From NCBI GenBank assembly GCA_005784505.1, contig VCAZ01000107.1, forward strand, positions 1,044,001-1,108,000: a stretch of 64,000 nt of DNA, in the 5' to 3' direction. Each line of letters starts with the position of its first letter. Position 1 is the stretch's first letter. Shown one piece after another: positions 11,170-21,774 of this stretch. Both the position numbers and the translations under genes were made by a program. Under the pieces are notes generated by a model. It was given only the letters and a program-made list of their open reading frames with translations. It ran no database searches and was not told the DNA's origin. Origin of the DNA: Bagarius yarrelli. Its lineage: Eukaryota; Chordata; Actinopteri; Siluriformes; Sisoridae.

Positions 11170-11512
11170 TACAGGAAGATTGTGATAGTGATGGATATTA
11201 TTATATAGTCAGAGGTAGCTAAAGCACAGAAAGGCAATATTTCAGTAAAATGAATGTTGGTTTTTTTCTCATGGAAATAAAGTCACCATTTAGAATATAA
11301 CATGAGTAAAAGTTTCAAAGTATGTGATATTTATTGTACTTAAGTATGAAAAGCTGCAAAAATTACTTTTGAAAAATTGTTTACAGTTTCCATCAAGATT
11401 CTATTTAAGTGTTTTAAAGTACAATAATAATAATAATAATAATAATAAAATAATAATAATAATAATAAATAAAAAAAACTGTTTACATTAATAGGGGAAA
11501 AAGAATAGGGGA

Positions 11513-11556
<44 letters not shown>

Positions 11557-11920
11557 CGTGCACACAGTTTTTTAGGCTTTCTCTCTTTCACCACAGTGAC
11601 TATAACGCTGCCCTGGGAAGCTGCCTTGTTCCCCTATATGTACTCGCCGCCCCTGACTGTTTCGCTTGCTAGCATGAAATGACTGGACTTGAGTGGAAAA
11701 TTAAACCAACAAAATATTTAATCACCAGAACACTGATTTAATCACCAAACACTGACTGGGTTTTATTAGTAGTAACGTTTATGCTTTAGAGAAATGTATC
11801 GGAAAATATAGTTGTATTTTAGCGAAAGTTGTTCTTGGGTTTTCTTGAGTTATACAAAAATATAAAAACTCAGGTACAAATAAAAATACCTAAGTACTTT
11901 AACTAAGTATTATTATGTTA
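11170..11920. repeat. Decayed AT-rich transposon remnant
   Basis: The left part ('TATTGTACTTAAGTATGAAA') and right part ('AAATACCTAAGTACTTTAAC') carry the ACTTAAGT-type end words of a common fish repeat. Between them lie (AAT)n at 11424-11471, a pure (CT)n run at 11518-11553, and internal sequence near 11600-11700 ('GACTGGACTTGAGTG'). The family is recalled, not searched; transposition machinery is absent. Confidence 0.45.
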
Positions 11921-12164
11921 ATCCAACGGTTATCTGATCTTCGTTACAGTAAAAATAATGTTTTCTTCTTCCACAAGAAATTTTATGCATCATAACAGTT
12001 TTGTTTCTAGCAGGACCATTAAACATGCAACACAAGTCTACCAGAAATCCTGTAGAATCCAACCAATCAGATGATGACTGAAATGTTTTGTTTGCCATAT
12101 TTATCAGGTGTGTAACCAACGATTCCTAAGTGTGCCTTATGGAATGACAATATCGTTTCATTTA

Positions 12165-12605
12165 TAAATCCATCCATCCATCCATTCAACCATCCATCCA
12201 TCTATTCAACCATCCATCCATATATCTATCCATCCATTCAACCATCCATCCATCCATCCATTGTCTAAACCTATTTATTCCTAATCAGGGTCACGGGGAT
12301 CTGCTGGAGTTTATCCCAGCTGTCATTGGGTGAAAGGCAGGGGTCACCCTGGACAGATCACCAGTCCATCACAAGGACAAATACAGACAAACAACTACAA
12401 ACACACACACTCACACTCACTCCTATGGGCAATTTAGAATCACCAATCAATCTAACATACATGTTTTTGGACTGTGGGAGGAAACCGGAGTACCCGGAGT
12501 AAACACACACACACACACACGAGGAGAACATGCAAACCCCACACAGCACACAGTAGGAGTCCTGCAGGGGACACGAACCTCAGAACTTCACACTATGAGT
12601 AAACA
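12165..12605 (-). repeat. V-SINE/DANA-like SINE with (GATG)n tail
   Basis: The minus strand shows the conserved V-SINE core: 'GTTTGCATGTTCTCCTCG', 'GGTTTCCTCCCACAGTCC', 'AAAAACATGTATGTTAGATT' and 'CCTATGGGAGTGAGTGTGAG', then the part with 'GTGATGGACTGGTGATCTGT' and the end 'CAGCAGATCCCCGTGACC'. It ends in a long ATGGATGG tail (12170-12261 on the plus strand). The head near 12560-12600 is degraded. V-SINEs are tRNA-derived and are mobilised by a partner LINE through the shared 3' end. Internal CA runs (12398-12420, 12503-12521) have expanded. Confidence 0.9.
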
Positions 12606-12619
12606 AAAAGACACCATGA

Positions 12620-12880
12620 GGCTGTTTCAGTAAAACAGGACAAGCATTTATGTGTAATTATTTTAAGCTTAGGGTTGTAGAACAATATTAGATACAACTA
12701 TTCCAGCTAATAATGAAAGACTGTAATCATTGGTAGAGTGTAGGAGGAAATAAAAAATATACCAGTTGTAGAAAAAACAATCAATGTTGTGTTGGTAACT
12801 CAGCTTCACACTAGATTGGCAATTATTTCTTTCCTAGAGCAGGTCCGTCTGACATCTCTGTCCTCACTTATATTACTCTT
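12620..12880. other. Unique AT-rich sequence
   Basis: No recognised feature. Confidence 0.35.
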
Positions 12881-13300
12881 TATTACTCTTTGAGTTGTAC
12901 ACGTGTCATGATTTGACACACAATCATTGCCGGTCTACACAGAATGTGAGCATCCATCTTTAAAAGTGACAGTGACACTACACAATAGTTAATGTTCACT
13001 CTGCCCCTGGAGAGCTTCATCAGAAACAGAACCCTCCTCCTCCTCCCCTGTGACTGGGTGCGAGAGGTTGGAAGGGTTTGTCCAGCTGGAGGCGGACAAT
13101 ATGGAATTTGAAATATTAGCTGCGGCTGTGATTGAACATGGCTCCCTTATCACTGGGTTGCCAGGTCGGGGCACCATAACGATGACTTATCACAGCGGTG
13201 AGTAGCAGCGAGTATATAACAAGATTCTCCTATGTGACAAACACCACCCGCAAGACACACAGTCTCCGACCTTTTGCTGGAGGCGCTACAAACGTGCCCC
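12880..13300. promoter_or_regulatory. Candidate conserved non-coding block
   Basis: Balanced, repeat-free sequence with 'TTTGAAATATTAGCTGCGGC' and two CTTATCAC words exactly 40 bp apart (13146-13153 and 13186-13193), the reverse complement of a GATA-factor-type GTGATAAG. A regulatory role is inferred. Frames on both strands look random. Confidence 0.4.
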
Positions 13301-13304
13301 ATGC

Positions 13305-13305
<1 letters not shown>

Positions 13306-13335
<30 letters not shown>
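13306..13335. repeat. (CA)n microsatellite
   Basis: About 12 CA repeats followed by AAACACACA. Confidence 0.95.
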
Positions 13336-13688
13336 AGCAAGATTAATATGTCCCAGGTTTGGGTCTTGGTTAGAAGACATTCTCTATTCTTAAGGTTGTT
13401 CCTCATGTTTTGCTACTTTTTTGTGTCCTAAAGGTGCACAAAATATGTCACTTCCTGTATAGTGGAAGAATTTATTCCCAAGTGACAAATTCCGTGCTGA
13501 GAAAAGTGTAAAAAGTATTAATACTCCAATCCAGTTAATCTCAGAAATTGCAGTGCTGATATTTCATATTATTTATACTGGTTCAATAATTTGTAGTAAT
13601 ATCTATTGTATTGTTTGTTATATTTACTTTAATCGTTTAAAAACAACACTTTCAAGGCAATTTCCTAGTACATACAAATGCAACCAAA
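13336..13688. other. Unique AT-rich sequence
   Basis: No recognised feature. Confidence 0.35.
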
Positions 13689-13881
13689 TACTACTACTAC
13701 TACTACTACTACTATGTTGGGGAAGTGGTGGCTCATGGTTATGGGTTCGATTCCCAGCTCCACCAAGCCACCACTGTTGGGCCCCTGAGCAAGGCCCTTA
13801 ACCCCCAATTGTTGTATAACAAGGAATAATGTAAGTCGCTCTGGATCGGGGCGTCTGCCAAATGCTGCAAATGTAAATGTA
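13689..13881 (+). repeat. (ACT)n plus tRNA-derived SINE
   Basis: Eight ACT repeats (13689-13713) precede a plus-strand SINE. Its head has an internal deletion fusing the A-box area to 'GGGTTCGATTCCCAGC' (B box). The body is 'CCTGAGCAAGGCCCTTAACC', and the tail 'GTCGCTCTGGATCGGGGCGT' is followed by GTAAATGT. It faces the minus-strand copy 110 bp downstream. Confidence 0.85.
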
Positions 13882-13991
13882 CTACTATTATGAACTAGAT
13901 ACGAATTATTCATAATAATATTTGAAATTCTGTCCAGAATCTCTGTTATTGTCAAATATGGGATAGCAAATTTAGATTTAAAACGAGCATT

Positions 13992-14104
13992 TTGGGGTGA
14001 AGGGTCTTGCACAGAGCCCCAGCAGTGGTAACTTGGTGGTGCTGAAAAAACCTGATCATCCATTTAGCAGTACAAAACTTTAACAACTGAACTACCACTT
14101 CCCC
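13992..14104 (-). repeat. tRNA-derived SINE head, minus strand
   Basis: Head and body of the SINE without the tail. The B box is damaged. With 13713-13881 it forms an inverted pair. Confidence 0.75.
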
Positions 14105-14257
14105 AAATTAAATCTTCATCTACAAACATAACAAACAAGAAATAAGACAGATGGCTACTGACCTGAAGGTACCTGCAAATGAACCCTATGACGGAGAAAA
14201 ACAATTCTATGCAAGATCCTATAGGACAATCTATTGTCTTTCTATAGCACAGTTCCT

Positions 14258-14462
14258 ACACAGGGGTCACACCAAACCTGCAGTCTGTCTCTGGGGACTC
14301 AGGGCACAGGATAGAGGACGTTCGGGCTGGGGTACCAGTCCATCACAGGTCATTGTATGCAGACACACACTAACAAATGCAGTTACACACTACATATTGT
14401 TTAAAGCTGTCAGTCAGACTACAGTGCATGTTTTTGGACTGAAAGAGGTCGTACAGATTTTA
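14258..14462 (-). repeat. Degenerate V-SINE
   Basis: 'TACCAGTCCATCACAGGTCA' and 'GCATGTTTTTGGACTGAAAG' on the plus strand align with the V-SINE core in reverse, but it is far more diverged than the other four copies. Confidence 0.6.
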
Positions 14463-14620
14463 CTGATATAACAGTATATAACAGCAGTCGGGAGACAAAC
14501 TTGGATTTGTAACAAGTGCTCTAAAAATACTAATATGAGGATTTAAAAGACATTCCCATTTAGGAACTCAAACTGCGTCAAAACACTGAGGGAACATCTT
14601 TTCATAACCTTTGGCCTGAA

Positions 14621-15290
14621 GTGAAATCCGTCAAATCAGGAAGCAATATGACAGCTCAGACCGTTACCTACTTGGCGGTTGTCTGGGACTCAGCCACGAT
14701 GCAGGCCAGGCTTATGTACACCCATGTCAAAGCAATGTCAACAACCATAAGGGAATCAAAAAGGGACAGTCATTTACTATTGAGCAGTTATAGAGGCTAT
14801 TGAGGCCTAAAGGCAGCAGCGTCTAGCATGATACTTTTTGGCCTGATGCATATGAGACCACTACAGTGGTTGCTCAAAAACAAGGGTTTTTCCCTAGTGG
14901 CAATCCACGCCACAAAATCCAGGCATTGCCATAATGCCTTTAAACCTTTAAACAAAATAAAATGACAAAATGGCTGGAGATGCTAGCTGTATTTTAAACA
15001 TTAAAACAATTCCTACCAGATCTAAGCAGCCGGCATGTGCTGACACCATGTAAGTGGTCTCTTATATCATTACCAGGGCGGTCTGCACTGCACCCGCTTT
15101 ACAAGCTAGAGTGCTATATCCTTTAGTAGAATCAGGGAAAATTTTTCTCTTAAAGAGTGATCTATATCTCTGGGTTCCTAAATCAGGGAGCAGATATTCA
15201 GTTAAGGCAGGAAATGAAGACTCCACCCAGAGATCTGGATGCCATGGTGCAGACATGACCAAGGCTACGTCTATACATATTTCCTCTGAT
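14621..15290 (+). pseudogene. DIRS reverse transcriptase/RNase H, broken
   Basis: The frame at 14621-14803 contains 'WDSATMQARL'. After a stop and frame change come 'GLKAAASSMILFGL', then 'HMRPLQWLLKNKGFS', which fit the thumb/connection region of DIRS polymerases. Near 14970-15050 a further segment reads like 'LEMLAVF.TLKQFLPDL'. The 15054-15329 frame starts 'VSYIITRAV', matching the RNase H 'VSYINHQGG'-type motif, and continues degenerately. At least three stops or frameshifts and an internal deletion (about 14900-14960) make it non-functional. Confidence 0.75.
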
Positions 15291-15310
15291 CGCTCTGTTT
15301 CTGGGAGTCA

Positions 15311-15376
15311 CATTTACGGTATTTGGTAGATGCCCTTAGAGGGCCTACATTTATCTTCTTTATACAACTGAGCATG
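15311..15376 (-). repeat. SINE tail fragment inside DIRS relic B
   Basis: 'TTTACGGTATTTGGTAGATG' and the following 'TACAACTGAGC' are the reverse of the tRNA-SINE tail and part of its body. It lies within the DIRS relic between the RNase H and recombinase remnants, so it inserted after or during decay of the element. Confidence 0.65.
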
Positions 15377-15479
15377 AGTCTTGGACCTAGTGTCCCTTCT
15401 AGATATCATACCTTTTGAGATAACCATCAGGAGGAACCCCCTCTGAGGGGACACAGCTCCTAGCTCCTAGTTCTTTAAG

Positions 15480-15760
15480 AGGGGTCGTGGGCACTAAACA
15501 GATAATAAGATGGGTTGGTTATGGTTGAAGCCATAACTTATACTTACTCTTGCTTACAAGGTCTCTGGTCTCCTGGTCCATACCCCTCTACCAGGGGTTT
15601 GGTAGTCTTTAGGGCCTTGGGGTTGGGGTACAGACATTCGTGAGGTGGTGTGTTGGGCTACCCCGCATACCATTGTCCAGTTTTGCAAAATGAATTTGGC
15701 AACAACCCAGAATCCAGGGTCCTCGCACCACATAGTCCCTACACATAACACTGGGACATT
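15480..15760 (+). pseudogene. DIRS tyrosine recombinase, broken
   Basis: Frame-shifted pieces line up with the recombinase C-terminus. 'TKQIIRW' (about 15495) is followed, after a shift, by an 'EAIT'-like segment, and an HxxR-type box is recognisable around 15580-15595. The frame starting at 15627 then gives 'GTDIREVVCWATPHTIVQFC'. In DIRS proteins the last residue of that segment is the catalytic tyrosine; here the codon at 15684-15686 is TGC (cysteine). The protein is dead by frameshift and by loss of the nucleophile. Confidence 0.75.
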
Positions 15761-16015
15761 GATTTAGCGCTATAGCAACATAGGCTCATTCCCATCGCAT
15801 TTACACAAAGCTCAATTTACTGAAGGGGAATATCTTCAGGTTACGTATGTAATAATGGTTGTAACCAATGGAACTTGATGTTGCATCACATGCCATATCC
15901 CCAGCATTCCTGCCCGCACCGAATTCCTGGTCGATTACGTCACCCACCCATGACATAATTTTTTTATGATTAGACGGATTACACAAGTTATAAAAGGGTT
16001 TCAAAGGGTTTTGTT

Positions 16016-16335
16016 ATGGAGATGTTTACTCTGCCCCTGGATGTTTAAACCAAAAGTAATCAAATTTATCGAACTTAAAAAATATAAACTTGTCCAAATA
16101 AAAATAAGTACAATTATAAATATGTGTTGTTGAGCTTTGGTGATGGAAATAATAAAAGAAGGAAAAACAAATAAAAATTGTCAATTGTGTTTTTTTACAG
16201 AAAGATTCCAAACCTATGAAACTAATAAATGTTTCTTATATGACATTAAGAAGATGTTAAAAAAGAAGTGCACAGAGATGTTCCTCAGAGAATATTACAA
16301 AACTGGAATCTTGTTTGAAATTTTTGACCATATCT
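16016..16335. other. AT-rich unique sequence
   Basis: No recognised gene. 16022-16041 is a 19/20 match to 12992-13011. Confidence 0.35.
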
Positions 16336-16338
16336 GGG

Positions 16339-16622
16339 CATGTGTGTGTGTGTGTGTGTGTGTGTGTCTGTGTCTGTGTGTAACTGGGTCAAATGTATCA
16401 TCATGTGGACCTAGTAAGAATAAGGCAAAGTACAAAACATTTAATATTTTCTGACAATGTGTGTATGCATTTGTGTGTGTGTGCGAGAGACAACGCGAGA
16501 GACAATAAAACATACTGGGTCAAAAGCAAGATGTCAAAAATGTTAAAAGAGAACTACACTATGTTTTCAGTGATTTTTTTCTCTAAATATGTGTGTGTGG
16601 GTGTGTGTGTGTTATAATACAT
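16339..16622. repeat. Cluster of (TG)n tracts
   Basis: (TG)n at 16339-16381, about 16458-16483 and 16589-16612, separated by unique AT-rich sequence. Confidence 0.9.
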
Positions 16623-16980
16623 AATTATTTCTTTTTAATGTAAGTGTTGCCTTCTGTCCTGCCATCATTGTAAAGGGACCACCATAAAGCCCTCGCTGAC
16701 CCAATCAAATGGGTTATTAACATCATTAAACTTTTTTTAATATTTGCTTATGTTAAATGATGTAATGGAGGTGACAAAAAAGCTGAACTCAGTGTTTACA
16801 TACACACCTGAACACTTAAGCTCTTCGGTACCAAATACACTCTTTGTACACGGCCATTAATGAGTCAGATATCGTTTTTCACACCAAAATGTTTCTTAAC
16901 TGACACTAACTCCTGGATCCAGTAACAGGCAGGGTCGGAGGAGAAGTCATAGGTCTCTGGACCTGCTAGTTACCATTCCC
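16623..16980. other. Unique sequence
   Basis: Unique, moderately AT-rich. No gene or known repeat. Confidence 0.35.
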
Positions 16981-16982
16981 AT

Positions 16983-16985
<3 letters not shown>

Positions 16986-17013
<28 letters not shown>
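16986..17013. repeat. (GT)n microsatellite
   Basis: About 14 GT repeats. Confidence 0.95.
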
Positions 17014-17490
17014 CTGTTCACAAGGGAGTTGCTCTGAGCTATTTGCAGTCTTATCGTGTTGTGTGTCTAAAAAGCTGACCAACCTCGCTTCAAGCCAAGA
17101 ACTGCTAACCTCTGACCCCTGTGTTAAACCGAAAACAGATGCCTTTAAACTTACTCATATCCGGCTCTTAAATAAACCGGTGAGGAATTTTTCACCCTTT
17201 CTACTCTCCGCACGCATTTTCAGCTCTTTTTCTCGACTGGTTTTTAAAGTTGGAATACAGGAGGTTTATTGATTAAACTGACTCTGGACATTCGAGTTGC
17301 AGTTTTTAGAGTGGAAAAAATGTGATTCTAATGTGATTCTAATGCTAACAGTCTTAAAATAGCGTGGCTCATCAGCGCTACTCTTGGAAAGGGCAGTGTG
17401 ACTCTGTTTACTTTCGAGTATTTATCCTCAGGGCTTTTTTAAAGGCATCCTGCTAAACTTCATTTAAAAGAAGAAAAAAAGAAGGAAAAC
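17014..17490. other. Unique sequence, possibly conserved
   Basis: Balanced unique sequence. The 94-codon frame at 16988-17272 starts in the microsatellite and resembles no known protein. Confidence 0.3.
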
Positions 17491-17491
17491 A

Positions 17492-17521
17492 CCCCCCACA
17501 CACACACACACACACACACAC
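17492..17521. repeat. (CA)n microsatellite
   Basis: CCCCCCACACACA... run of about 12 CA repeats. Confidence 0.95.
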
Positions 17522-17636
17522 TCATGGAGGAACAACTTGGAGAACGGCTAAATTAATTATGAGTCTGAGAAAAGTCTGTTTTTTTTACTTATATTTTTTA
17601 AACTTTTGTTTTATTTATTTTATTTCCAGTGCCATC

Positions 17637-17760
17637 GAGTTGCCACTTCTGGGCCCCTGAGCAAGGCCCTTAACCCCTAATTGCTCAGTTAGGAGGCTTG
17701 TATAAGAGAATAAATGTAACTTACTCTGGATGACGGTGTCTGCCAAACGCTGTAAATGTA
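17637..17760 (+). repeat. tRNA-derived SINE body and tail
   Basis: 'CCCCTGAGCAAGGCCCTTAA' and a tail with 'GTCTGCCAAACGCTGTAAAT'. The tRNA head is lost (5' truncation). Confidence 0.8.
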
Positions 17761-17879
17761 ATTATTTATTTTAGCTATTCTAAAATAATCACTAAAAAGA
17801 ACTGCATTGTATTTTAGGACTCAGATAATGAGTTGTTCTAATGATATTATGGGATACAGTAAAAGACATTAATAAATGA

Positions 17880-18480
17880 AGTTTTCAAGATGCTTTCCCA
17901 GAATTCAAACATACATGAGTCAGATTAAACCATCAATAATCACTATCTGCACCGCAGCGCTCCGGTCCTCGCCAGCCTAATGATTTATAAAGCCTTATAT
18001 GGGACTGATTTCTATCAGATTGATGAATGCACCAACCAATCATTGTTCCCCAAACCCACAGCATGTACATACACCAATAAGTGATGATGGACGGCCCCCG
18101 TCCAGGTTATTTATGCGTCTGCGGGGGCCGGTATGGGCCCGAGCTTAGGGCCGAGGTTTTCTGCAGCTTTCCCTTATAGCTGGTAGGTGGTCTTCTTCTG
18201 CTTGGATTCGGACGCTCTCATCCTTCCCCTTGGTCAGGAGGTTCTGCTTAACCTCTCACACACATCTGCTGGCTGCAGAACGACTGTGGAGAAGCCTCTG
18301 GTGCCCTGATCAAGCCCACATAGCATTTACTTTTAACTCTCGCACATGCGTTTTACATTCTTTATGCCTTCATTGGAGTCAGGCTCAAGTCTGTTTGGTT
18401 TGTTTGCGGCTGCAAAGATTTTTAAAAATAACCTCTTTAATATTTAATACTTAGTCTATACTGTGTGTTAGGTTCTAATC
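17880..18480. promoter_or_regulatory. Candidate conserved block with GC hairpin
   Basis: Repeat-free, balanced sequence. CGGCCCCCG (18092-18100) and CGGGGGCCG (18122-18130) form a 9-bp GC stem with a 21-nt loop. Flanks such as 'CTGATTTCTATCAGATTGAT' look conserved in style. No exon recognised. Regulatory or structured-RNA function is inferred. Confidence 0.35.
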
Positions 18481-18649
18481 TCCACTCCAAGTTTGGTGTT
18501 GTGATGTGCCATAATATATAATATTATAGACTGTCTATGTTAGTTATTTCTATAACATAACTTTCCAAGCGTCTATTTATTTGTGTGGTTAATTGTAATA
18601 ATCCAGTGAGAAGAAAAGAGTCTGACAACAGCCAGTGTTCCAGAAATCT

Positions 18650-18676
18650 CATCATCATCATCATCATCATCATCCA
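18650..18676. repeat. (CAT)n microsatellite
   Basis: Nine ATC repeats. Confidence 0.95.
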
Positions 18677-18733
18677 TTCTTTCTAGAATGAAATAAAGAA
18701 ACAGACTAAATCCGTCTCATTTGGTGTTTTACA

Positions 18734-19091
18734 GAAAAAAATTTGATCCCCTGCTGACAATGACCCAAAACACACGACCAAGCCAACAAAGGAGTAGATC
18801 AAGAAGAAGAACATTAGGGTTCTGAAGTGGCCTAGTCAGTCTCAGACTTTAATCCCATAGAAAATCTTTGGAGGTGCTGAGGGTTCAAGTTACCAAACGT
18901 CAGACTGGAAATCTTAATGACTTGGAGAGGATCTGCAAAGAGGAGTGGAACAAAATCCCATCTGTGATATGTGTAAACCTAGAAGAACTACCAGAAACAT
19001 CTGAGCTCTGTGATTGACAACAAGGGTTTTACCAGCAAGTAACTAAGTCTTGTTTTGTAAAGGTGTCAAATATTTATTTCACTCATTAAAA
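18734..19091 (+). mobile_element. Internally deleted Tc1-like transposon
   Basis: The left end 'AAATTTGATCCCCTGCTGAC' resembles the inner terminal repeat of Tc1-family elements. It joins directly to the 3' third of the transposase frame. The right end 'GTGTCAAATATTTATTTCAC' is the matching degraded terminal repeat. About 1 kb of the usual element is missing. Confidence 0.8.
18756..19030 (+). pseudogene. Tc1-like transposase C-terminus, broken
   Basis: Begins 'DNDPKHTTKPTKE' and then a TAG stop (18795-18797). The DNDPKH segment is the strongly conserved patch around the second catalytic aspartate of Tc1/mariner DDE transposases. Downstream 'LKWPSQS' matches the family's 'LEWPSQSPDLNPIE' region, with later frameshifts and stops. 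Only the last ~90 codons of a ~340-codon gene remain; it cannot make transposase. Confidence 0.85.
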
Positions 19092-19195
19092 GTGTCCAGT
19101 GTGTATTCTGTATTCTGAGTTGATGTGATCTTCAGAATTTGAAAGTGAAGCTTAATTTTTTAAAGATCAGAAAATAACAAAAAATTATATTAAAC

Positions 19196-19505
19196 ATTAG
19201 TCACAGGGATCTGCTGGAGTCTGTCCCAGCCATCTCTGAAAAGGTGAAAGACAGGAGGGGGACACCCTGGACAGGTCACCAGGCCATCATAGGGCCACAC
19301 ACACACACTCACTCCCATGGGCAATTTAGAATTAACAATCAATCTACATGTTTTTGGACTGGAGGAGGAAACCGGAGTACCCGGAGAAAACCCACACAAA
19401 CACAGGGAGAACATGTAAACTCCACACAGCAATCACAGGAATCGAACCCGGGTTCTTTTTTGCTGTGAGACAACAGTGCTAATCATTAAGCCAGCGTGCT
19501 GCCCT
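19196..19505 (-). repeat. V-SINE/DANA-like SINE
   Basis: Reverse-strand V-SINE with a good tRNA head (B box from the plus strand 'GGAATCGAACCCGGGTTC' at 19438-19455) and the core words 'GGTTTCCTCCTCCAGTCC' and 'CAGCAGATCCCTGTGACT'. The internal part between core and tail is shortened. Confidence 0.88.
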
Positions 19506-19509
19506 GGGA

Positions 19510-20280
19510 TATAACAATGTAATGTAAATGAATAAGCCTATCATACTGTAGGTTTTTCTCATGTTGTAAGTACTGTTGTTATAGGCTATAATAAATATAG
19601 ATAATAATATATTAATAAAAAAAAGTTTTATTAATTAAAGTAAGAAAAGATCATTTGGTTCCAAAAGTATTTGTTTGCTGGTTAAAAGTCTCTTTACCTA
19701 TAATAAGTAAAATACTTTATATTACTTATATATATTAAATAACAAATATAAAATAACAGTGTGTACCTATGCACAATGGTAATTATTCTTAATAAAAGTA
19801 TTAGAGGAAATCAAATCTTTAACCTATGAATTGTACATTTTTGAATGAAATTGTGAGGCAAGTGAAGCTTCATGATCTGATTTATTTACAGCATCAAAAG
19901 AAAGACATTCAGTCAATAACTATTCTGTATATTGCTTATAGGAAATTATGAATAAAAAAGAATGTTATATGATCATTTATATTTTTTAATTGCATTTATT
20001 TCTGTAAAACAGAAAGCTAGTTTGTTTGCAGGATGGAGTGGATGTGGACTGTAGTTCCTAATAGTCTGTGTAAAATCTGTAGGACTTTGAGGAAAGTTCC
20101 TGCAATAATATTTGTGTATATTTTACTTGGTGTCTTCATGATTTGGATATTTTAATGGTTAATAGCTGAGTGAATGTAGGCTGTCATCTGGTGGATGAAG
20201 GGCCCCTGATATGGAAAAGCCCAGGGGCCCCTTACAGTCTTAATGTGCCCGTGTGTGTATGTGTGTAAGTGTTCTTAGGC
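19510..20280. other. AT-rich unique sequence
   Basis: AT-rich with no recognised gene. 20180-20230 contains a CAGGGGCCCCTT-type short inverted repeat of unknown meaning. Confidence 0.35.
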
Positions 20281-21440
20281 TGACCTTTTGCTCTAACCTG
20301 TTCATTTGTTCATATTTTTCCATCCAGAATCTTTTGTAGCTTTAGTGCTGAGGTTTATTTGACTGGACTAACGAGCGACGCCTTCTCTTGAACGTTTTTA
20401 CGACTGGTCTTAGCGCTGTGGAATGGAGAGCGCTGACCCCAGAGTCGTGGCTTTATGAGCTTCCTGTGGGCTTTCGAGCTTCACTTCCTTTGCCCTTCTT
20501 CCTCCTGATCTTCTCATCTCTGCATGTTTAAACAGACTGAAGCAGAGTTTTATAGATGAGCTGATGGGGTAAAGGAGAGGATAACAGTGAAGGACAGGAA
20601 AAGATTCCTTCTTCTTAGTGTTGTATGCAGCTCACAGTGTGCAGCTGACAATAAACCCACACAGTGAATCTTATAAATGTCAGATGTTCACCAAAAAAAA
20701 AGGAAAAGAAGGGCCGAGTCGTAAGCCACACACGTGCAACAGGTGCTCGTGTCTCGTCACAGCAAACACACTGTAATCTAATTTCTATCTCGAATTCTCG
20801 ACTAGACACTGGGCGCTTGTGCTTCAGCCATTTTAAACAAACGTGACAGTTATTGGTCCCTCTGACACCGAATAAAAACACAAAGCTATTTCCTGTTGTG
20901 TCTTGTTTCGCAGTAGGAGTGTATTCCCATGCATTTGATATGAACATATTAACCATGCACTCTTCAGCTCAGTACATAATTCATCCCGGGGTTGAAATTT
21001 ACAGCTCTCCACTACATTATAAGATGCTCTATATGTGCACACCATTTAATACCTCCTGCTTTACTCCCATGATGCCATTTTTCATAAAGCGCACCGCATG
21101 TCTGCTTTATGTTTGCTTAGGTCTATCAAGCGTTTTGGCAGAAATGGGCCTTCCCATAATAATAATTGCGGAGGAGTTTAAAAAGCGTTGCCATATGTGG
21201 TCATGTGGCTTGAGTTGCTTTAGTTTTGACTTTGCACATGCAACTTATAGAAATTAAACGAGTGAAGGTGAGTTTAACGATGAATTAATTACAGTTTTTA
21301 TGTGCCACTTCGACATCAGGAATATCTGCAATTACAATTCTGACATCTCATTCGAAAACCATCAGTGTTTTGCTGAAGCTGACAAGGGCTGGTTTTGTTG
21401 CACTGCTTGGTGAGCCAAGAAAAAAGAAAAAAAAATGGTT
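20280..21440. promoter_or_regulatory. Candidate conserved non-coding region
   Basis: More than 1 kb of repeat-free, balanced sequence containing words such as 'CCATGCATTTGATATGAACA' and 'CGCACCGCATGTCTGCTTTA'. Octamer-like ATGCAT and AT-rich cores are clustered at 20930-21180. Open frames on both strands (20615-21257) match no known protein. I read this as one of the stronger enhancer candidates, by composition only. Confidence 0.4.
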
Positions 21441-21774
21441 GACCTTTGACTTTTGAGACCATGTGTGCATGTGTTCTCACGTATGTTTGCAAGCACATGC
21501 GTGCAACTGAGCACAAGGCGGCTCATTTCAGCCATTCTAGGCTAAGCTTTGCTTCCCTGTCTGAGTCACACACACTCTCACCGGGTGTGCTGGAGTGTGA
21601 CTGCGTGATTAGGGTGAGCGTACATAAGCCATGCATGGTCAGGTCTCCGTCTCACCCAATAACAGCAAGACGGGACAGTTAAGGATCTCAATGACATGAG
21701 GCTACGATAAGACATCGGCACTAAAAATAACCTGTGAAATGTAGAACATGTCAGTATGTTCATTTACATTTAGT

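Larger units (their letters stand above)
14590..16015 (+). mobile_element. DIRS-type retrotransposon relic B
   Basis: A larger DIRS relic that keeps decayed reverse transcriptase/RNase H (14621-15290), a SINE fragment (15311-15376), decayed tyrosine recombinase (15480-15720) and the right terminal repeat ('GGTTACGTATGTAAT' at about 15838, then 'TTATAAAAGGG' near 15990). The possible left end is 'CTGAGGGAACATC' near 14587. Gag and most of the upstream part are missing. It is oriented like relic A and about 13 kb from it, but it is independently broken. Confidence 0.8.

Noticed and set aside
12992..16041. 20-nt direct repeat (12992-13011 and 16022-16041, 19/20 identical) next to the end of DIRS relic B
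   Set aside because: Considered as a boundary or target duplication, but DIRS elements do not make long target duplications, and one such match in 64 kb is not far beyond chance.
18122..18150. Relation to DIRS relic A through a shared GCTTAGGGCCGA word
   Set aside because: Only 12 nt are shared, expected by chance many times in a window this size.
20853..21257. 134-codon frame as an exon
   Set aside because: No recognisable domain, overlapping frames on the other strand, no convincing splice sites. Kept only as a possible conserved non-coding block.
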